Part shown: positions 48,894 through 58,227 of the stretch, in pieces
Position numbering within the stretch: the first letter of the stretch is position 1
Layout of the letters: each line of letters opens with the position of its first letter
Assembly (NCBI RefSeq): GCF_900104685.1
Contig: NZ_LT629755.1
Span: forward strand, 1,488,001-1,552,000
Length of the DNA stretch: 64,000 nt
DNA from: Agromyces flavus
GTDB lineage: Bacteria; Actinomycetota; Actinomycetes; Actinomycetales; Microbacteriaceae
Direction of reading: 5' to 3'
Made by a program: the position numbers and the translations under genes
The notes under the pieces: generated by a model
Told to the model about the DNA's origin: nothing
Databases searched by the model: none
The model's input: the letters and a program-made list of their open reading frames with translations, nothing else

Positions 48894-50318
48894 TCACGCC
48901 CCGCCCGCGCGCACCGCGGCGAGTGCGCGATCGACCGCGGCGACGGTGCGGCGCGCCTGCGCGGCATCCGTGCCCCAGTTGCTCACCGAGAAGCGGACGA
49001 CGGCGCGATCGTGCCAGCGCGAGGTCATCGCCAGCACCTCGCCGTCGGCCCAGAGGCGCGCGCTGAGCGCCTCGGTCGCGGCGTCGTCCTCGAGTGCGAG
49101 GCACACCTGCGTGAACACCACGTCGTTCAGCACCTCGACGCCGGGAAGCGCTCCGACCCCTTCGGCGATGAGCCGCGCCGCGTCCGCGAGGCGTTCGATG
49201 AGGTCGGCGACGCCCTGCCGCCCCAGGTGCCGCAGGACGGCCCACGTGGGGACGCCGCGTGCCCGACGGGAGAGCTCGAGCACCTTGTCGTGCGGGTCGG
49301 CCACGACGCCGTCGGCTTGGAGGTAGCTCGCGTGCATGCTCAGGGCACCGGCCACCGCGTTCACGTCGCGCACGATCGCGATGCCGCAGTCGTACGGAAC
49401 GCTCAACGTCTTGTGCGCGTCGGTCGACCAGGAGTCGGCCTGCTCGAGGCCCGTCGCCAGATGCCGGAGTCGCGGCGAGGCGGCGGCCCACAGGCCGAAT
49501 GCGCCGTCCACGTGCACCCACGCACCCGACTCGTGGGCGACCTGGGTGGCCGAGCCGAGGTCGTCGAACGCTCCCGAGTGGATGTTCCCGGCCTGGAGCA
49601 GCACGATCGCGGGCCCCTCGCCTGCCGCGAGTTCGGCGCGCAATGCATCGACGCGGATGCGTCCCTGGTCGTCGCTCGGCACGATCGTCGGCTCCCCGAG
49701 GCCGAGGTACCGGCCGGCGAGGTCGACGGTGCCGTGCCGCTCCTCGCCGACGATGAACCGCACCCTCGGCCCGCCGGCCAGCCCCTGCCGCGCGCTGTCC
49801 CAGCCGGCGCGTCGGAGCACCTCCTCGCGCGCCGCGGCGAGGCTCGCGGTCTGCGCGGTCGTCGCCCCGGTCGTGAACCCCACGCTGCTGCCCGCCGGCA
49901 GGCCCAGCAGGTCGAGGACCCAGTCCCCGGCAATCTCCTCGGCGGCGATCACGCCCGGCGTGACCGACCGCAGCACCGTGTTCTGGTCCCACGTCGAGAC
50001 GAGCCAGTCCGCGGCGAGCGCCACAGGCTGCGTCCCGCCGATGACCCAGCCGTAGAACCGCGGCGACCCCATCGCCATGAGCCCGGGCTCGATGCGCTCG
50101 GTCAGTCGTTCGATCACGGCATCCGCCGGCTCGCCGCGTTCGGGCAGGTCGCGGCCGAGCGCGTCCAGCATCTCGTCGATCGTCGCGCGCGGCGGGATCG
50201 GACGCTCGGGCAGGGCCGCGAGCCAGGCGTCGGCGTGGCGCCGCGCGAGGTCGAGCAGACCCGGATCATGGGGTCGGAGGGAGGGAGCCGGTTCGGCCTC
50301 GTCGGATCGCTCGAGCAT
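48894..50318 (-). CDS. PLP-dependent group II decarboxylase family protein
   Basis: A 474-aa fold-type I PLP enzyme related to aromatic-amino-acid/glutamate decarboxylases. It shows GFTTGATTAQTASLAAARE, the His that stacks on PLP in EERHGTVDLAGR, VHVDGAFGLWAA with the PLP Asp, and the Schiff-base lysine in STDAHKTLSVPYDCG. Substrate is unknown; short loop STDAHKTL rather than DPHKW leaves decarboxylase versus aldolase activity open. ATG 50318 has AGGTGG 4 nt upstream. It is a separate unit between lhr and the his genes. Confidence 0.85.
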   Translation of the reverse strand: MLERSDEAEPAPSLRPHDPGLLDLARRHADAWLAALPERPIPPRATIDEMLDALGRDLPERGEPADAVIERLTERIEPGLMAMGSPRFYGWVIGGTQPVALAADWLVSTWDQNTVLRSVTPGVIAAEEIAGDWVLDLLGLPAGSSVGFTTGATTAQTASLAAAREEVLRRAGWDSARQGLAGGPRVRFIVGEERHGTVDLAGRYLGLGEPTIVPSDDQGRIRVDALRAELAAGEGPAIVLLQAGNIHSGAFDDLGSATQVAHESGAWVHVDGAFGLWAAASPRLRHLATGLEQADSWSTDAHKTLSVPYDCGIAIVRDVNAVAGALSMHASYLQADGVVADPHDKVLELSRRARGVPTWAVLRHLGRQGVADLIERLADAARLIAEGVGALPGVEVLNDVVFTQVCLALEDDAATEALSARLWADGEVLAMTSRWHDRAVVRFSVSNWGTDAAQARRTVAAVDRALAAVRAGGA

Positions 50319-50395
50319 GTTCCACCTGCATTCCGCGCGCCCTCGCGCATCCCGATCCTGTGCTCGCGGAGCCGGGCGCGTCAACGGCGGCCCGT

Positions 50396-51175
50396 TCAGG
50401 CGGTGTCGGCGACGAGTCGCACGACGAGCGAGTCCACCCCCGTCGCGATCGCGTCCTCCTCGGACCAGCGGCGCGCGAGCCGGGCCGTGGTGGCGTCGAG
50501 CTCGCCGCGTGTCAGTCCTGCGACGAGCCGGAGGCGCACGACGAGCTCGGGTCCGGCAAGGCTGGCGTCGGGGTCGCCCGCCTCGAGGTCGACGCCGAGC
50601 ACCGCGAGCTCGCCTGCGACCGATCGCTCGAACGCGTCGCGCACGGCGTCGGACTCGTACGGCGGGCGCCACGCGAGCTGTTGCGCGACCGCCCAGACCG
50701 CAGGGCGCCGCAGCACGAACTCGGTCTCCGACGCCGGGTCGAAGACCACGAGCTCGGTGCCGTCGTCGGCCGCCGCGAGCGCGACGCGGACGCCGTCGGC
50801 GGGTACGGGGCGCGCCTCCGGGTTCCACCGGGACATGGCCTCGACGGACCCGAAGACCGGGAGCACGCGACGACCGTCGGGCCCCTCGACCGTCACGTTC
50901 GAGAGCTCCTGGCTCTTGTCGACGGCGTGGCCGTGCGCGCCGATCTCCGTGCCGCCGTCGCCGAGCTCGGCGAGCAGCGGGATCAGCAGGCGCGACCGAC
51001 CGAAGGCGGCCACGACGTCGGCCTGTCCCCCGTCGCCGGAGCGGAACCGGGCGAGCGCCGCACCCAGTTCAGCCGGCATGCGGCCGTCGTCGGCGGCGTG
51101 CGGGTTGGCCTGGAAGGACCGACCCGCCCACGGGCGGCCGGCGGAGTCGGCGGCGGGGTCAGTGGGATGCGACAT
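50396..51175 (-). CDS. SseB-family protein
   Basis: A 259-aa cytoplasmic protein with an N-terminal SseB domain ([24 protein letters not shown]). The C-terminal half (about 150-259) has alternating strands and helices ([27 protein letters not shown]) as in actinobacterial SseB proteins. No catalytic residues are known. ATG 51175 overlaps the priA end by 17 nt and has GAGG 6 nt upstream. SseB genes regularly sit beside priA/hisA in actinobacteria, but the link to histidine synthesis is unexplained. Confidence 0.85.
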   Translation of the reverse strand: MSHPTDPAADSAGRPWAGRSFQANPHAADDGRMPAELGAALARFRSGDGGQADVVAAFGRSRLLIPLLAELGDGGTEIGAHGHAVDKSQELSNVTVEGPDGRRVLPVFGSVEAMSRWNPEARPVPADGVRVALAAADDGTELVVFDPASETEFVLRRPAVWAVAQQLAWRPPYESDAVRDAFERSVAGELAVLGVDLEAGDPDASLAGPELVVRLRLVAGLTRGELDATTARLARRWSEEDAIATGVDSLVVRLVADTA

Positions 51176-51905
51176 CCAGCGCCTCGGGCAGCGTGAACGC
51201 GCCCGCGTAGAGGGCCTTGCCGATGATGGCACCCTCGAGGCCCTGCGGGACGAGCTCGCGCAGTGCGGCGATGTCGTCGAGATTCGAGACACCGCCCGAC
51301 GCGATGACCGGCCGGTGGGTGCGATCCATGATCTGGCGGAGCAGGTCGAGGTTGGGCCCCTGCAGCGTGCCGTCCTTCGTGACGTCGGTCACGACGTAGC
51401 GCGCGGCGCCGGCCTCCTCGAGCCGGTCCATGACCTGCCAGAGGTCGCCGCCGTCCTTGGTCCAGCCGCGCGCGGCGAGCGTGGTGCCGCGGACGTCGAG
51501 TCCGATGGCGATGGCCTCGCCGTACTGGGCGATGACCGAGGCGGCCCACTCGGGATTCTCGAGCGCGGCGGTGCCGAGGTTGATGCGCTTGGCGCCGATG
51601 TCGAGCGCGTGCTCGAGCGAGGCGTCGTCGCGGATGCCGCCCGAGAGCTCGACGTTGACGCCGCGCACCTGGCGGATGACCTTCTTGAGCACGCCCGCGT
51701 TCGAGCCGCGCCCGAATGCCGCATCGAGGTCGACGAGGTGGATCCACTCGGCGCCCTGGTCGGCCCAGTCGCTCGCCGCGTCGACGGGGTCGCCGTAGCT
51801 CGTCTCGGTGCCGGCCTCGCCCTGCGTCAGGCGGACGGCCTTGCCGCCGGCGACGTCGACCGCGGGAAGCAGCACCAGGCGGGGGGTCTTGCTGAACTCA
51901 CTCAT
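51159..51905 (-). CDS. priA: Bifunctional HisA/TrpF isomerase PriA
   Basis: (Beta-alpha)8 barrel isomerising ProFAR in histidine synthesis, and phosphoribosylanthranilate in tryptophan synthesis in actinobacteria. The 248-aa protein starts [17 protein letters not shown] and shows [23 protein letters not shown] and [13 protein letters not shown]. Catalytic Asp residues are in PAVDVAGG and [11 protein letters not shown] 51905 has GAGG 6 nt upstream; a GTG just before it is an alternative. PriA rather than HisA is supported by the family, as no trpF is visible. Confidence 0.92.
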   Translation of the reverse strand: MSEFSKTPRLVLLPAVDVAGGKAVRLTQGEAGTETSYGDPVDAASDWADQGAEWIHLVDLDAAFGRGSNAGVLKKVIRQVRGVNVELSGGIRDDASLEHALDIGAKRINLGTAALENPEWAASVIAQYGEAIAIGLDVRGTTLAARGWTKDGGDLWQVMDRLEEAGAARYVVTDVTKDGTLQGPNLDLLRQIMDRTHRPVIASGGVSNLDDIAALRELVPQGLEGAIIGKALYAGAFTLPEALDVASH

Positions 51906-51955
51906 CACTGTCCTCGAATCGGATGCCGCGACCGCGGCTTCGGCACAGTCACAGC

Positions 51956-51961
51956 ATCCTA
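51956..51961 (-). promoter_or_regulatory. Possible -10 of the priA-SseB unit
   Basis: TAGGAT on the minus strand, about 50 nt before ATG 51905. Lies in the 95-nt gap after hisH, so priA may be transcribed separately. Confidence 0.35.
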
Positions 51962-52004
51962 GTCCGCACCGTGCCGGTCGTGACGAACCGGAGGTCCTCG
52001 GGCG

Positions 52005-52643
52005 TCACCCGAGCGAGCGGATCCAGTTCGACAGCAGGCGGATGCCGGCCTCCGCCGACTTCTCGGGGTGGAACTGCGTGGCCGAGAGGGGGCCGTTCTC
52101 GACGGCGGCCAGGAAGCGTCCGCCGTGCTCGGCCCACGTGAGCGCGGGCTGCGGGAACGGCGGCATCACGTCGAGCTGCCACTCCTGCGCCGCGTACGAG
52201 TGGACGAAGTAGAACCGCTCGTCCTCGATGCCCTCGAACAGCACGGAGCCCGGGTCAGGATCGACGGTGTTCCATCCCATGTGCGGGAGCACGTCGCTCG
52301 GGAGCTCGCGGACCGTGCCCGGCCATTCGCCGAGCCCCTCGGTGTCGACGCCGCGCTCGACGCCGCGCTCGAACATCACCTGCATCCCGACGCAGATGCC
52401 CAGCACGGGCCGGCCTCCCGCGAGTCGCCGGTCGATGAGCTCGTCGCCGCGGACGGAGCGCAGCTGGTCCATCACGGCCTTGAACGCGCCGACACCGGGC
52501 ACCACGAGGCCGTCGGCCTCCATCGCGACACGGCGATCGGCCGTCAGCTCGACCTCGGCCCCCGCGCGCTCGACCGCCTTCGCAGCAGAGTGCACGTTGC
52601 CCGATCCGTAGTCGAGCACGGCCACGCGGCGCACCGCGGTCAC
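52005..52643 (-). CDS. hisH: Imidazole glycerol phosphate synthase, glutamine amidotransferase subunit
   Basis: Supplies ammonia to HisF. The 212-aa class I amidotransferase shows [10 protein letters not shown], the nucleophile Cys in GICVGMQ near residue 84, and the His-Glu pair in QFHPEKS near 193. GTG 52643 overlaps the hisB stop (GTGA). hisF is not in the window. Confidence 0.96.
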   Translation of the reverse strand: MTAVRRVAVLDYGSGNVHSAAKAVERAGAEVELTADRRVAMEADGLVVPGVGAFKAVMDQLRSVRGDELIDRRLAGGRPVLGICVGMQVMFERGVERGVDTEGLGEWPGTVRELPSDVLPHMGWNTVDPDPGSVLFEGIEDERFYFVHSYAAQEWQLDVMPPFPQPALTWAEHGGRFLAAVENGPLSATQFHPEKSAEAGIRLLSNWIRSLG

Positions 52644-53254
52644 AAGGCGCCCTTCGTCGACGGGATGCCGGTGACGAGCGGGTCGTACGCCTTGGCCTGG
52701 CGGAACGCGCGCGCGAACGCCTTGAACTCGGCCTCGGCGATGTGGTGCGGGTCGCGACCGCCGAGCACGTTGACGTGCACCGTCAGCCCCGCGTTGTACG
52801 TGATGGCCTCGAACACGTGGCGCACCATCGATCCGGTGAAGTGCCCGCCGATGAGGTGGAACTCGAACCCCGCAGGCTCGCCGCCGTGCACCAGGTACGG
52901 CCGTCCCGAGATGTCGACGACGGCCTGCGCGAGCGCCTCGTCGAGCGGCACGAGCGCGTCGCCGTAGCGCGAGATGCCGCGCTTGTCGCCGAGCGCCTCG
53001 CGGATGGCCCGGCCCAGCGCGATGCCGACGTCTTCCACCGTGTGGTGCACGTCGATCTCGATGTCGCCCTTCGCGCGGACGGTCAGGTCGGTCAGCGAGT
53101 GCTTCGCGAAGGCCGTGAGGAGGTGGTCGTAGAACGGCACGCTCGTCTCGATATCGCTCGTGCCCGTGCCGTCGAGGTCGATCGACAGGTCGATGCTCGA
53201 CTCGCTGGTCTCGCGCTGCACGCGCGCCGTGCGCGCGGGGCGATCGGTGGTCAT
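52640..53254 (-). CDS. hisB: Imidazoleglycerol-phosphate dehydratase
   Basis: Mn-dependent dehydratase of histidine synthesis, monofunctional here (204 aa, no phosphatase domain). Metal-binding His clusters are visible in [14 protein letters not shown] and [11 protein letters not shown], with [13 protein letters not shown] near residue 42. ATG 53254 is preceded by TAGGAT at 6 nt, so it may start a leaderless transcript in addition to reading from hisC. Confidence 0.96.
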   Translation of the reverse strand: MTTDRPARTARVQRETSESSIDLSIDLDGTGTSDIETSVPFYDHLLTAFAKHSLTDLTVRAKGDIEIDVHHTVEDVGIALGRAIREALGDKRGISRYGDALVPLDEALAQAVVDISGRPYLVHGGEPAGFEFHLIGGHFTGSMVRHVFEAITYNAGLTVHVNVLGGRDPHHIAEAEFKAFARAFRQAKAYDPLVTGIPSTKGAL

Positions 53255-53260
53255 GCGGTC

Positions 53261-53266
53261 ATCCTA
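53261..53266 (-). promoter_or_regulatory. Possible -10 of hisB
   Basis: TAGGAT on the minus strand, 6 nt before ATG 53254, inside the 42-nt hisC-hisB gap. Confidence 0.45.
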
Positions 53267-53296
53267 TTCGGGCGGTTCGGCGGGATCCTGGGCGCG

Positions 53297-54394
53297 TCAG
53301 GCGCCGGCGGCGGTGCGCGCGGGCGCGAACGCCGCCATCGCCTCGAGGAACGCAGTGGTCTCGGCCTCGGTGCCCGCGGTGACTCGGAGGCATCCGGGCA
53401 ATCCGATCTCGCGGATCAGGATGCCGCGCTCGAGCAGCGCCTCGAAGACGGCGTGCGGGTCATCGACGCCCCCGAAGAGCACGAAGTTCGCGCCGCTCCG
53501 GTACGGGCGGTATCCGAGCGCGGCGAGCTCGCGCACGATGCGCTCGCGCTGCGAGCGGATCTCGTCGACCATCGCGAGCATCTCGTCGGCGTGGGCGAGG
53601 GCGCCGAGCGCGGCCGCCTGCGTCAGCGCCGACAGGTGGTACGGCAGGCGGACGAGGCGCAGCGCGTCGATCACGGCCGGGTCGGCGGCGAGGTAGCCGA
53701 CCCGTGCCCCGGCGAACGCGAAGGCCTTGCTCATGGTGCGCGAGACGAGCAGGCGCGGGCGGCCCTCGAGCAGCGTCAGCGCGCTCGGCGTGCCCGGGTC
53801 GGCGAACTCGAAGTACGCCTCGTCGACGACCACCACGCCGCGCGCCGCATCGGCGACCGCGGCGATCGTGTCGAGCGACAGCGGGGTGCCCGTGGGGTTG
53901 TTGGGGGCGCAGAGCAGCACGACGTCGGGGTCGTGCCGCTCGACGGCGGCCACGGCCGTCCCGGGGGCCAGTTCGAAGTCGGCGTCGCGCTCGGCGGTGA
54001 CCCATTCCGTGCCCGTGCCGCCCGAGAGCAGACCGTACATGGAGTAGGTCGGCGCGAACCCGAGCGCGCGGCGGCCGGGGCCGCCGAACGCCTGCAGGAT
54101 GTGCTGGAGCACCTCGTTGGAGCCGTTCGCCGCCCACAGCTGCTCGGGGACGAGCCCGTGTCCGAGGTAGCCGGCCAGCGCGGTGCGGAGCTGCGTGAAC
54201 TCCCGATCGGGATAGCGGTTGAGGCCGATGATCGCGGCCGCGACACGCGCGACGATGTCGTGTGCGACGTCCTCGGGGATCGGATGCGTGTTCTCGTTGA
54301 CGTTCAGCGCCACGGGCACCACCTTCTGGGGCGCACCGTACGGGGACTTGCCCCGGAGGTCGTCACGGAGGGGCAGATCGTCGAGACTCGTCAC
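53297..54394 (-). CDS. hisC: Histidinol-phosphate aminotransferase
   Basis: PLP enzyme, aminotransferase class I/II fold, 365 aa. It shows NVNENTHPIP near residue 31, NRYPDREF, AANGSNEVLQHIL, APNNPTG near 164, VDEAYFEF and the Schiff-base lysine in TMSKAFAFAGARVGY near 222. The GTG at 54394 has TAGCAT 6 nt upstream, pointing to a leaderless mRNA. It is the first visible gene of the his cluster; hisD is not in the window. Confidence 0.95.
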   Translation of the reverse strand: MTSLDDLPLRDDLRGKSPYGAPQKVVPVALNVNENTHPIPEDVAHDIVARVAAAIIGLNRYPDREFTQLRTALAGYLGHGLVPEQLWAANGSNEVLQHILQAFGGPGRRALGFAPTYSMYGLLSGGTGTEWVTAERDADFELAPGTAVAAVERHDPDVVLLCAPNNPTGTPLSLDTIAAVADAARGVVVVDEAYFEFADPGTPSALTLLEGRPRLLVSRTMSKAFAFAGARVGYLAADPAVIDALRLVRLPYHLSALTQAAALGALAHADEMLAMVDEIRSQRERIVRELAALGYRPYRSGANFVLFGGVDDPHAVFEALLERGILIREIGLPGCLRVTAGTEAETTAFLEAMAAFAPARTAAGA

Positions 54395-54400
54395 CGATCA

Positions 54401-54406
54401 ATGCTA
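54401..54406 (-). promoter_or_regulatory. Promoter -10 of hisC (leaderless mRNA predicted)
   Basis: TAGCAT on the minus strand, 6 nt before GTG 54394. Confidence 0.5.
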
Positions 54407-54452
54407 TCCGCGGCCGGCCGCACGTTTCGGCCGGCGTCGACCACGGATGCCG

Positions 54453-54848
54453 CTACTCGACGACGGGCAGGGCGAGCCGCTGCCCCGGCTGCACGACCGC
54501 GTCGCGCAGGCCGTTCAGCCGCATGATCTCGTGGATCACCTCGCGCGGGTCGGCGGTCGGCGCGATCGATTCGGCGATGCCCCAGAGCGTGTCGCCGGCG
54601 CCGACCACCATGGTGTCGAGCACCGCCACCCGGCCGTCGTCGATGCCGGCCATCGCTCCCCCGGAGGCGAGCGAGCCGATGAGCACGCCGACGATGATCG
54701 GCAGCGCCGCGAGCGCCGTGAACACGACACGGCCGCGGCGCGTGAGCCGCAGCCGGGTGCGCTGCGGCTCCGGCCGAGCGGGCCCGGGCGCGGGCGGGCT
54801 CGCGAGGGTGGGCCGCGTCAACGGGGTCGCCATCAGCACTGCACTCAT
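54453..54848 (-). CDS. LysM membrane protein, probable SOS cell-division inhibitor (YneA/ChiZ-like position)
   Basis: A 131-aa protein with a proline-rich cytoplasmic N-terminus, a single membrane segment at about 41-63 ([19 protein letters not shown]) and an extracytoplasmic LysM domain from about 80 ([15 protein letters not shown] ... [19 protein letters not shown]). It is divergent from lexA. This is the position and architecture of Rv2719c/ChiZ in mycobacteria and YneA in Bacillus, SOS-induced proteins that block division. ATG 54848 has a perfect GAGGAGGT 5 nt upstream. A LexA-box-like site overlaps its promoter. Confidence 0.8.
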   Translation of the reverse strand: MSAVLMATPLTRPTLASPPAPGPARPEPQRTRLRLTRRGRVVFTALAALPIIVGVLIGSLASGGAMAGIDDGRVAVLDTMVVGAGDTLWGIAESIAPTADPREVIHEIMRLNGLRDAVVQPGQRLALPVVE

Positions 54849-54870
54849 TCCGCACCTCCTCGGTGAGCCC

Positions 54871-54902
54871 GCATCCGGTCCTCGGCCGGGAGGACCGGAT
54901 GC
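54871..54902 (-). other. Perfect hairpin in the 5' UTR of the LysM gene
   Basis: GCATCCGGTCCT (54871-54882) and its exact complement (54891-54902) form a 12-bp stem with an 8-nt loop. It lies between the predicted transcription start (about 54910) and the Shine-Dalgarno sequence. Confidence 0.75.
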
Positions 54903-54913
54903 GAAGCTGTGTT

Positions 54914-54945
54914 CCGAATATATCTTCGAACGTTCGCACCTGCAA
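54914..54945 (-). promoter_or_regulatory. SOS promoter of the LysM gene
   Basis: Minus strand: -35 TTGCAG (54945-54940), 17-nt spacer and -10 TATATT (54922-54917). The palindromic CCGAATATATCTTCGA at 54914-54929 overlaps the -10 and resembles the actinobacterial LexA box TCGAAC-N4-GTTCGA with three mismatches. Confidence 0.6.
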
Positions 54946-54987
54946 GGACCGGAAGTGGGAGATTCCGGCGCCGATTCCGCGACACAC

Positions 54988-55028
54988 TCGAACGGATGTT
55001 TGTCGTGCGCGTGCGAGGCGGATACAGT
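54988..55028 (+). promoter_or_regulatory. lexA promoter with LexA-box-like operator
   Basis: TCGAAC-GGAT-GTTTGT (54988-55003) matches the LexA box with two mismatches and covers the -35 TTGTCG (55000-55005). A 17-nt spacer leads to -10 TACAGT (55023-55028). This fits autorepression. Confidence 0.65.
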
Positions 55029-55108
55029 TTCGAATGTCCGAGGACAGTCGAACATCGACCACCGACATCACGATCAGGCCGACGGCGGCCGCGACGAGAG
55101 GCGACACC

Positions 55109-55798
55109 GTGAGCATCGACATCGATCAGGCACGCGGAGCCGGCGGCCGGTCCCGTCGACGCAAGACGCTCAGCCCGAAGCAGCTGTCGATCCTCGAGGT
55201 GATCCGCCGATCGGTCTCCGAACGCGGCTATCCGCCGAGCATGCGCGAGATCGGCGACGCCGTCGGGCTCTCCTCGCTCTCGAGCGTCACGCACCAGCTG
55301 AACCAGCTCGAGCTCGCGGGCTACCTGCGGCGCGACCCCAACCGCCCGCGCGCGCTCGAGGTGCTCATCGACGTCCCGGGCAGCGAGCCCCGCACGTCGA
55401 CCGCCGAGCCGGCGCCGGTCGGCGACGCCGCGATGGTCCCGCTCGTCGGCCGCATCGCGGCGGGCGTCCCGATCACCGCCGAGCAGCAGATCGAGGAGGT
55501 CTTCCCGCTCCCCCGCCAGCTGGTCGGCAAGGGCGAGCTCTTCATCCTCAAGGTCGTGGGCGACTCGATGATCGACGCCGCGATCTGCGACGGCGACTGG
55601 GTCGTGGTGCGATCCCAGCCGACCGCCGAGAACGGCGAGATCGTCGCGGCCATGCTCGACGGCGAGGCCACGGTCAAGGTCTTCCGCCAGCGCGACGGCC
55701 ACACCTGGCTGCTCCCCCGGAACACCGCGTTCGAGCCCATCCTCGGCGATGAGGCCGAGGTGCTCGGCAAGGTCGTCGCGGTGCTCCGCACCGTCTGA
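55109..55798 (+). CDS. lexA: SOS repressor LexA
   Basis: Repressor of the SOS regulon, self-cleaving when bound to RecA filaments. The N-terminal winged helix-turn-helix shows [13 protein letters not shown] and [21 protein letters not shown]. The cleavage site Ala-Gly is in GRIAAGVPI, the catalytic Ser in GDSMIDAAI and the Lys in EATVKVFRQ. The GTG at 55109 (229 aa) has AGAGG 8 nt upstream and gives the usual length; ATG 55034, 5 nt after the -10, would add 25 residues and be leaderless. Confidence 0.95.
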   Translation: MSIDIDQARGAGGRSRRRKTLSPKQLSILEVIRRSVSERGYPPSMREIGDAVGLSSLSSVTHQLNQLELAGYLRRDPNRPRALEVLIDVPGSEPRTSTAEPAPVGDAAMVPLVGRIAAGVPITAEQQIEEVFPLPRQLVGKGELFILKVVGDSMIDAAICDGDWVVVRSQPTAENGEIVAAMLDGEATVKVFRQRDGHTWLLPRNTAFEPILGDEAEVLGKVVAVLRTV

Positions 55799-55826
55799 CG
55801 CGCGGGGGCACGTCGGCGGGTACGAC

Positions 55827-55866
55827 AGGGGCGGATGCCGCGACTCGCGTCGCGACATCCGCCCCT
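55827..55866. terminator. Bidirectional terminator between lexA and metE
   Basis: AGGGGCGGATG (55827-55837) pairs with CATCCGCCCCT (55856-55866), continued by CGCGAC (55839-55844) and GTCGCG (55849-55854) around a TCGC loop, with one mismatch. The arm contains the GGATGCCGC 9-mer. The genes converge on it. Confidence 0.75.
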
Positions 55867-55881
55867 CGTTCGCAGCCCCGG

Positions 55882-58227
55882 TCAGCCCGCGGTCGCGACC
55901 GCCGCCGCACCGGCACGCACGGCCTGCGTCGCCTGCACGATGTTCGCCAGCGAGGCGACCGTCTCGTCATAGCCGCGCGTCTTCAGCCCGCAGTCGGGGT
56001 TCACCCAGAGCCGTCCGGCGGGGATCTCCCCCACCGCGCGCTCGAGGAGCGCCTGCACCTCTTCCACGCTCGGGACGCGCGGCGAGTGGATGTCGTACAC
56101 GCCCGGGCCGACGCCGTGGTCGAAGCCGCTGGCCGACAGGTCGTCCACCACCTCCATGCGGCTGCGGGCGGCCTCGATCGACGTGACGTCGGCGTCGAGC
56201 TCGCGGATGGCGTCGATGACGACGCCGAACTCCGAGTAGCAGAGGTGCGTGTGGACCTGGGTGGCGGAGGCCGCGCCGCCGGTCGCGAGCCGGAACGACC
56301 CGACCGACCAGTCGAGGTAGGCGGGCTGGTCGGCGCGCTTGAGCGGCAGCAACTCGCGCAGCGCCGGCTCGTCGACCTGGATGACCCGGATGCCGGCCCG
56401 CTCGAGGTCGGCGATCTCGTCGCGCAGCGCGAGGGCGACCTGGCGCGCGGTGTCGCCGAGCGGCTGGTCGTCGCGCACGAACGACCACGCGAGGATCGTG
56501 ACCGGACCCGTGAGCATGCCCTTGACGGGCTTGTCCGAGAGCGACTGCGCGTACTGCGACCACTCGACCGTCATGGGCGCCGGACGCGACACGTCGCCCC
56601 AGAGGATCGAGGGACGCGTGCAGCGCGAACCGTACGACTGCACCCAGCCGTGCTGGGTCACCGCGAAACCGTCGAGCAGTTCGGCGAAGTACTGCACCAT
56701 GTCGTTGCGCTCGGGCTCGCCGTGCACGAGCACGTCGAGGCCGAGGTCCTCCTGCAGGCGGATGACTCGGGCGATCTCCTCGCGCATGAGCTCGCGGTAC
56801 GCCTCGTCCGTGAGCTCGCCCTTCACGAGGCGCGCACGCGCGCGACGGATGTCGGCGGTCTGCGGGAACGAGCCGATCGTCGTGGTCGGCAGCGCGGGCA
56901 GGTCGAGATCCTCCTGGGCGGCCACGCGGGAGTCGTAGGCGGCACGCGAGAAGGCCGACGCGTCGAGGCCGGCGAGGCGGTCGCGGACCCCGGCGACCCG
57001 GACCCCGGGAGCGGCGGCGCGGTCGGCGAGGGCGTCGGATGCGGCGTCGAGCTCGGTCGCGATCGCCTCGCGGCCCTCGGCGAGCCCGCGGGCCAGCACC
57101 GCGACCTGCGCGACCTTCTGGTCGGCGAACGCGAGCCAGCTCACGAGCCGCGCGTCGAGGGCCGTCTCGTCCTCGACGTCGTGCGGCACGTGCAGGAGCG
57201 ACGTCGACGTCGACACGGCGACGTCGCCGGAGAACGTGCGGAGCGCCTCGGCGTGCGCGAACGCGCGCTCGAGGTCGCCGCGCCAGATGTTGTGGCCGTC
57301 GACCACGCCGGCGACCAGCGTCTTGGCGGCCAGCGCCTCCTCGGTCACGGGGTCGAGCTGCTCGGGCGCCGCGCCGCGGACGAGGTCGAGGCCGATCGCC
57401 TCGACGGGCGTCGCCGCGAGCGCCGGCAGGGCGTCGTCGAGCGAGCCGTAGGGCGCGGCGACGAAGATCGCAGGCCGCTCCTCGGCCGCGCCGAGCGCGT
57501 CGTACGCCGCGCCGACGGCGTCGAGCACGCGCTCACGCGACTCGTCGATGCTCTCGCTCACGAGCGCCGGCTCGTCGAGCTGCACCCACTCCGCACCCGC
57601 ATCGCGGAGTGCTGCGAGGAGTTCGGCGTAGACGGGCACGAGGTCGGCGAGGCGGTCGATCGGGCGGAAGCCCTCGGGCGCGCCGTCCGCCGCCTTGGCC
57701 AGCAGCAGGAAGGTGACCGGGCCGACGAGGACCGGACGCGTGACGAAGCCGGCCTCGCGGGCCTCGCGCACCTGGGCGACGACCGCCTCGGCGTGCGCGG
57801 CGAACGCGGTGTCGGGCCCGATCTCGGGGACGAGGTAGTGGTAGTTCGAATCGAACCACTTGGTCATCTCGAGCGGCGCGTCCGCCCCTTCGCCGCGCGC
57901 GACCGTGAAGTACCCGGCGAGATCGAGGCGTCCGTCGGCGTCGAGGAGCCTCGCGAACCGCGTCGGGATCGCGCCGACCGCGACCGCGGCGTCGAGCACC
58001 TGGTCGTAGTACGAGAAGCTCTCGGGGATCGCCGAGTCGGTGCGGTCGAGGCCCAGCGTCGCGAGGCGCTCGCGGGTCGCGGCGCGCAGGTCGGCCGCGG
58101 TGCGCTCGAGCTCTGCCGCGTCGATGCGCCCGGCCCAGAACGCCTCGACGGCGTGCTTGAGCTCGCGGCGGCGCCCGATGCGGGGGTAGCCGAGGATGGT
58201 TCCGGCGGGGAAGGCGGATGCGGTCAT
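55882..58227 (-). CDS. metE: Cobalamin-independent methionine synthase
   Basis: Transfers the methyl group from 5-methyl-tetrahydrofolate (polyglutamate) to homocysteine, with zinc. The 781-aa protein has the duplicated barrel: N-terminal half starts [18 protein letters not shown]-terminal half contains [10 protein letters not shown]. Zinc ligands are in HTHLCYSEF (His and Cys), EAARSR (Glu region) and NPDCGLKTR (Cys). ATG overlaps the metF stop as ATGA, so the two enzymes are produced together. Confidence 0.96.
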   Translation of the reverse strand: MTASAFPAGTILGYPRIGRRRELKHAVEAFWAGRIDAAELERTAADLRAATRERLATLGLDRTDSAIPESFSYYDQVLDAAVAVGAIPTRFARLLDADGRLDLAGYFTVARGEGADAPLEMTKWFDSNYHYLVPEIGPDTAFAAHAEAVVAQVREAREAGFVTRPVLVGPVTFLLLAKAADGAPEGFRPIDRLADLVPVYAELLAALRDAGAEWVQLDEPALVSESIDESRERVLDAVGAAYDALGAAEERPAIFVAAPYGSLDDALPALAATPVEAIGLDLVRGAAPEQLDPVTEEALAAKTLVAGVVDGHNIWRGDLERAFAHAEALRTFSGDVAVSTSTSLLHVPHDVEDETALDARLVSWLAFADQKVAQVAVLARGLAEGREAIATELDAASDALADRAAAPGVRVAGVRDRLAGLDASAFSRAAYDSRVAAQEDLDLPALPTTTIGSFPQTADIRRARARLVKGELTDEAYRELMREEIARVIRLQEDLGLDVLVHGEPERNDMVQYFAELLDGFAVTQHGWVQSYGSRCTRPSILWGDVSRPAPMTVEWSQYAQSLSDKPVKGMLTGPVTILAWSFVRDDQPLGDTARQVALALRDEIADLERAGIRVIQVDEPALRELLPLKRADQPAYLDWSVGSFRLATGGAASATQVHTHLCYSEFGVVIDAIRELDADVTSIEAARSRMEVVDDLSASGFDHGVGPGVYDIHSPRVPSVEEVQALLERAVGEIPAGRLWVNPDCGLKTRGYDETVASLANIVQATQAVRAGAAAVATAG

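Noticed and set aside
43880..49066. A 1728-codon open frame on the plus strand opposite lhr
   Set aside because: Antisense shadow of a GC-rich gene. Its composition (Arg, Asp, Glu, Val runs such as VRD and RRR) lacks any domain; the minus-strand Lhr motifs are intact.
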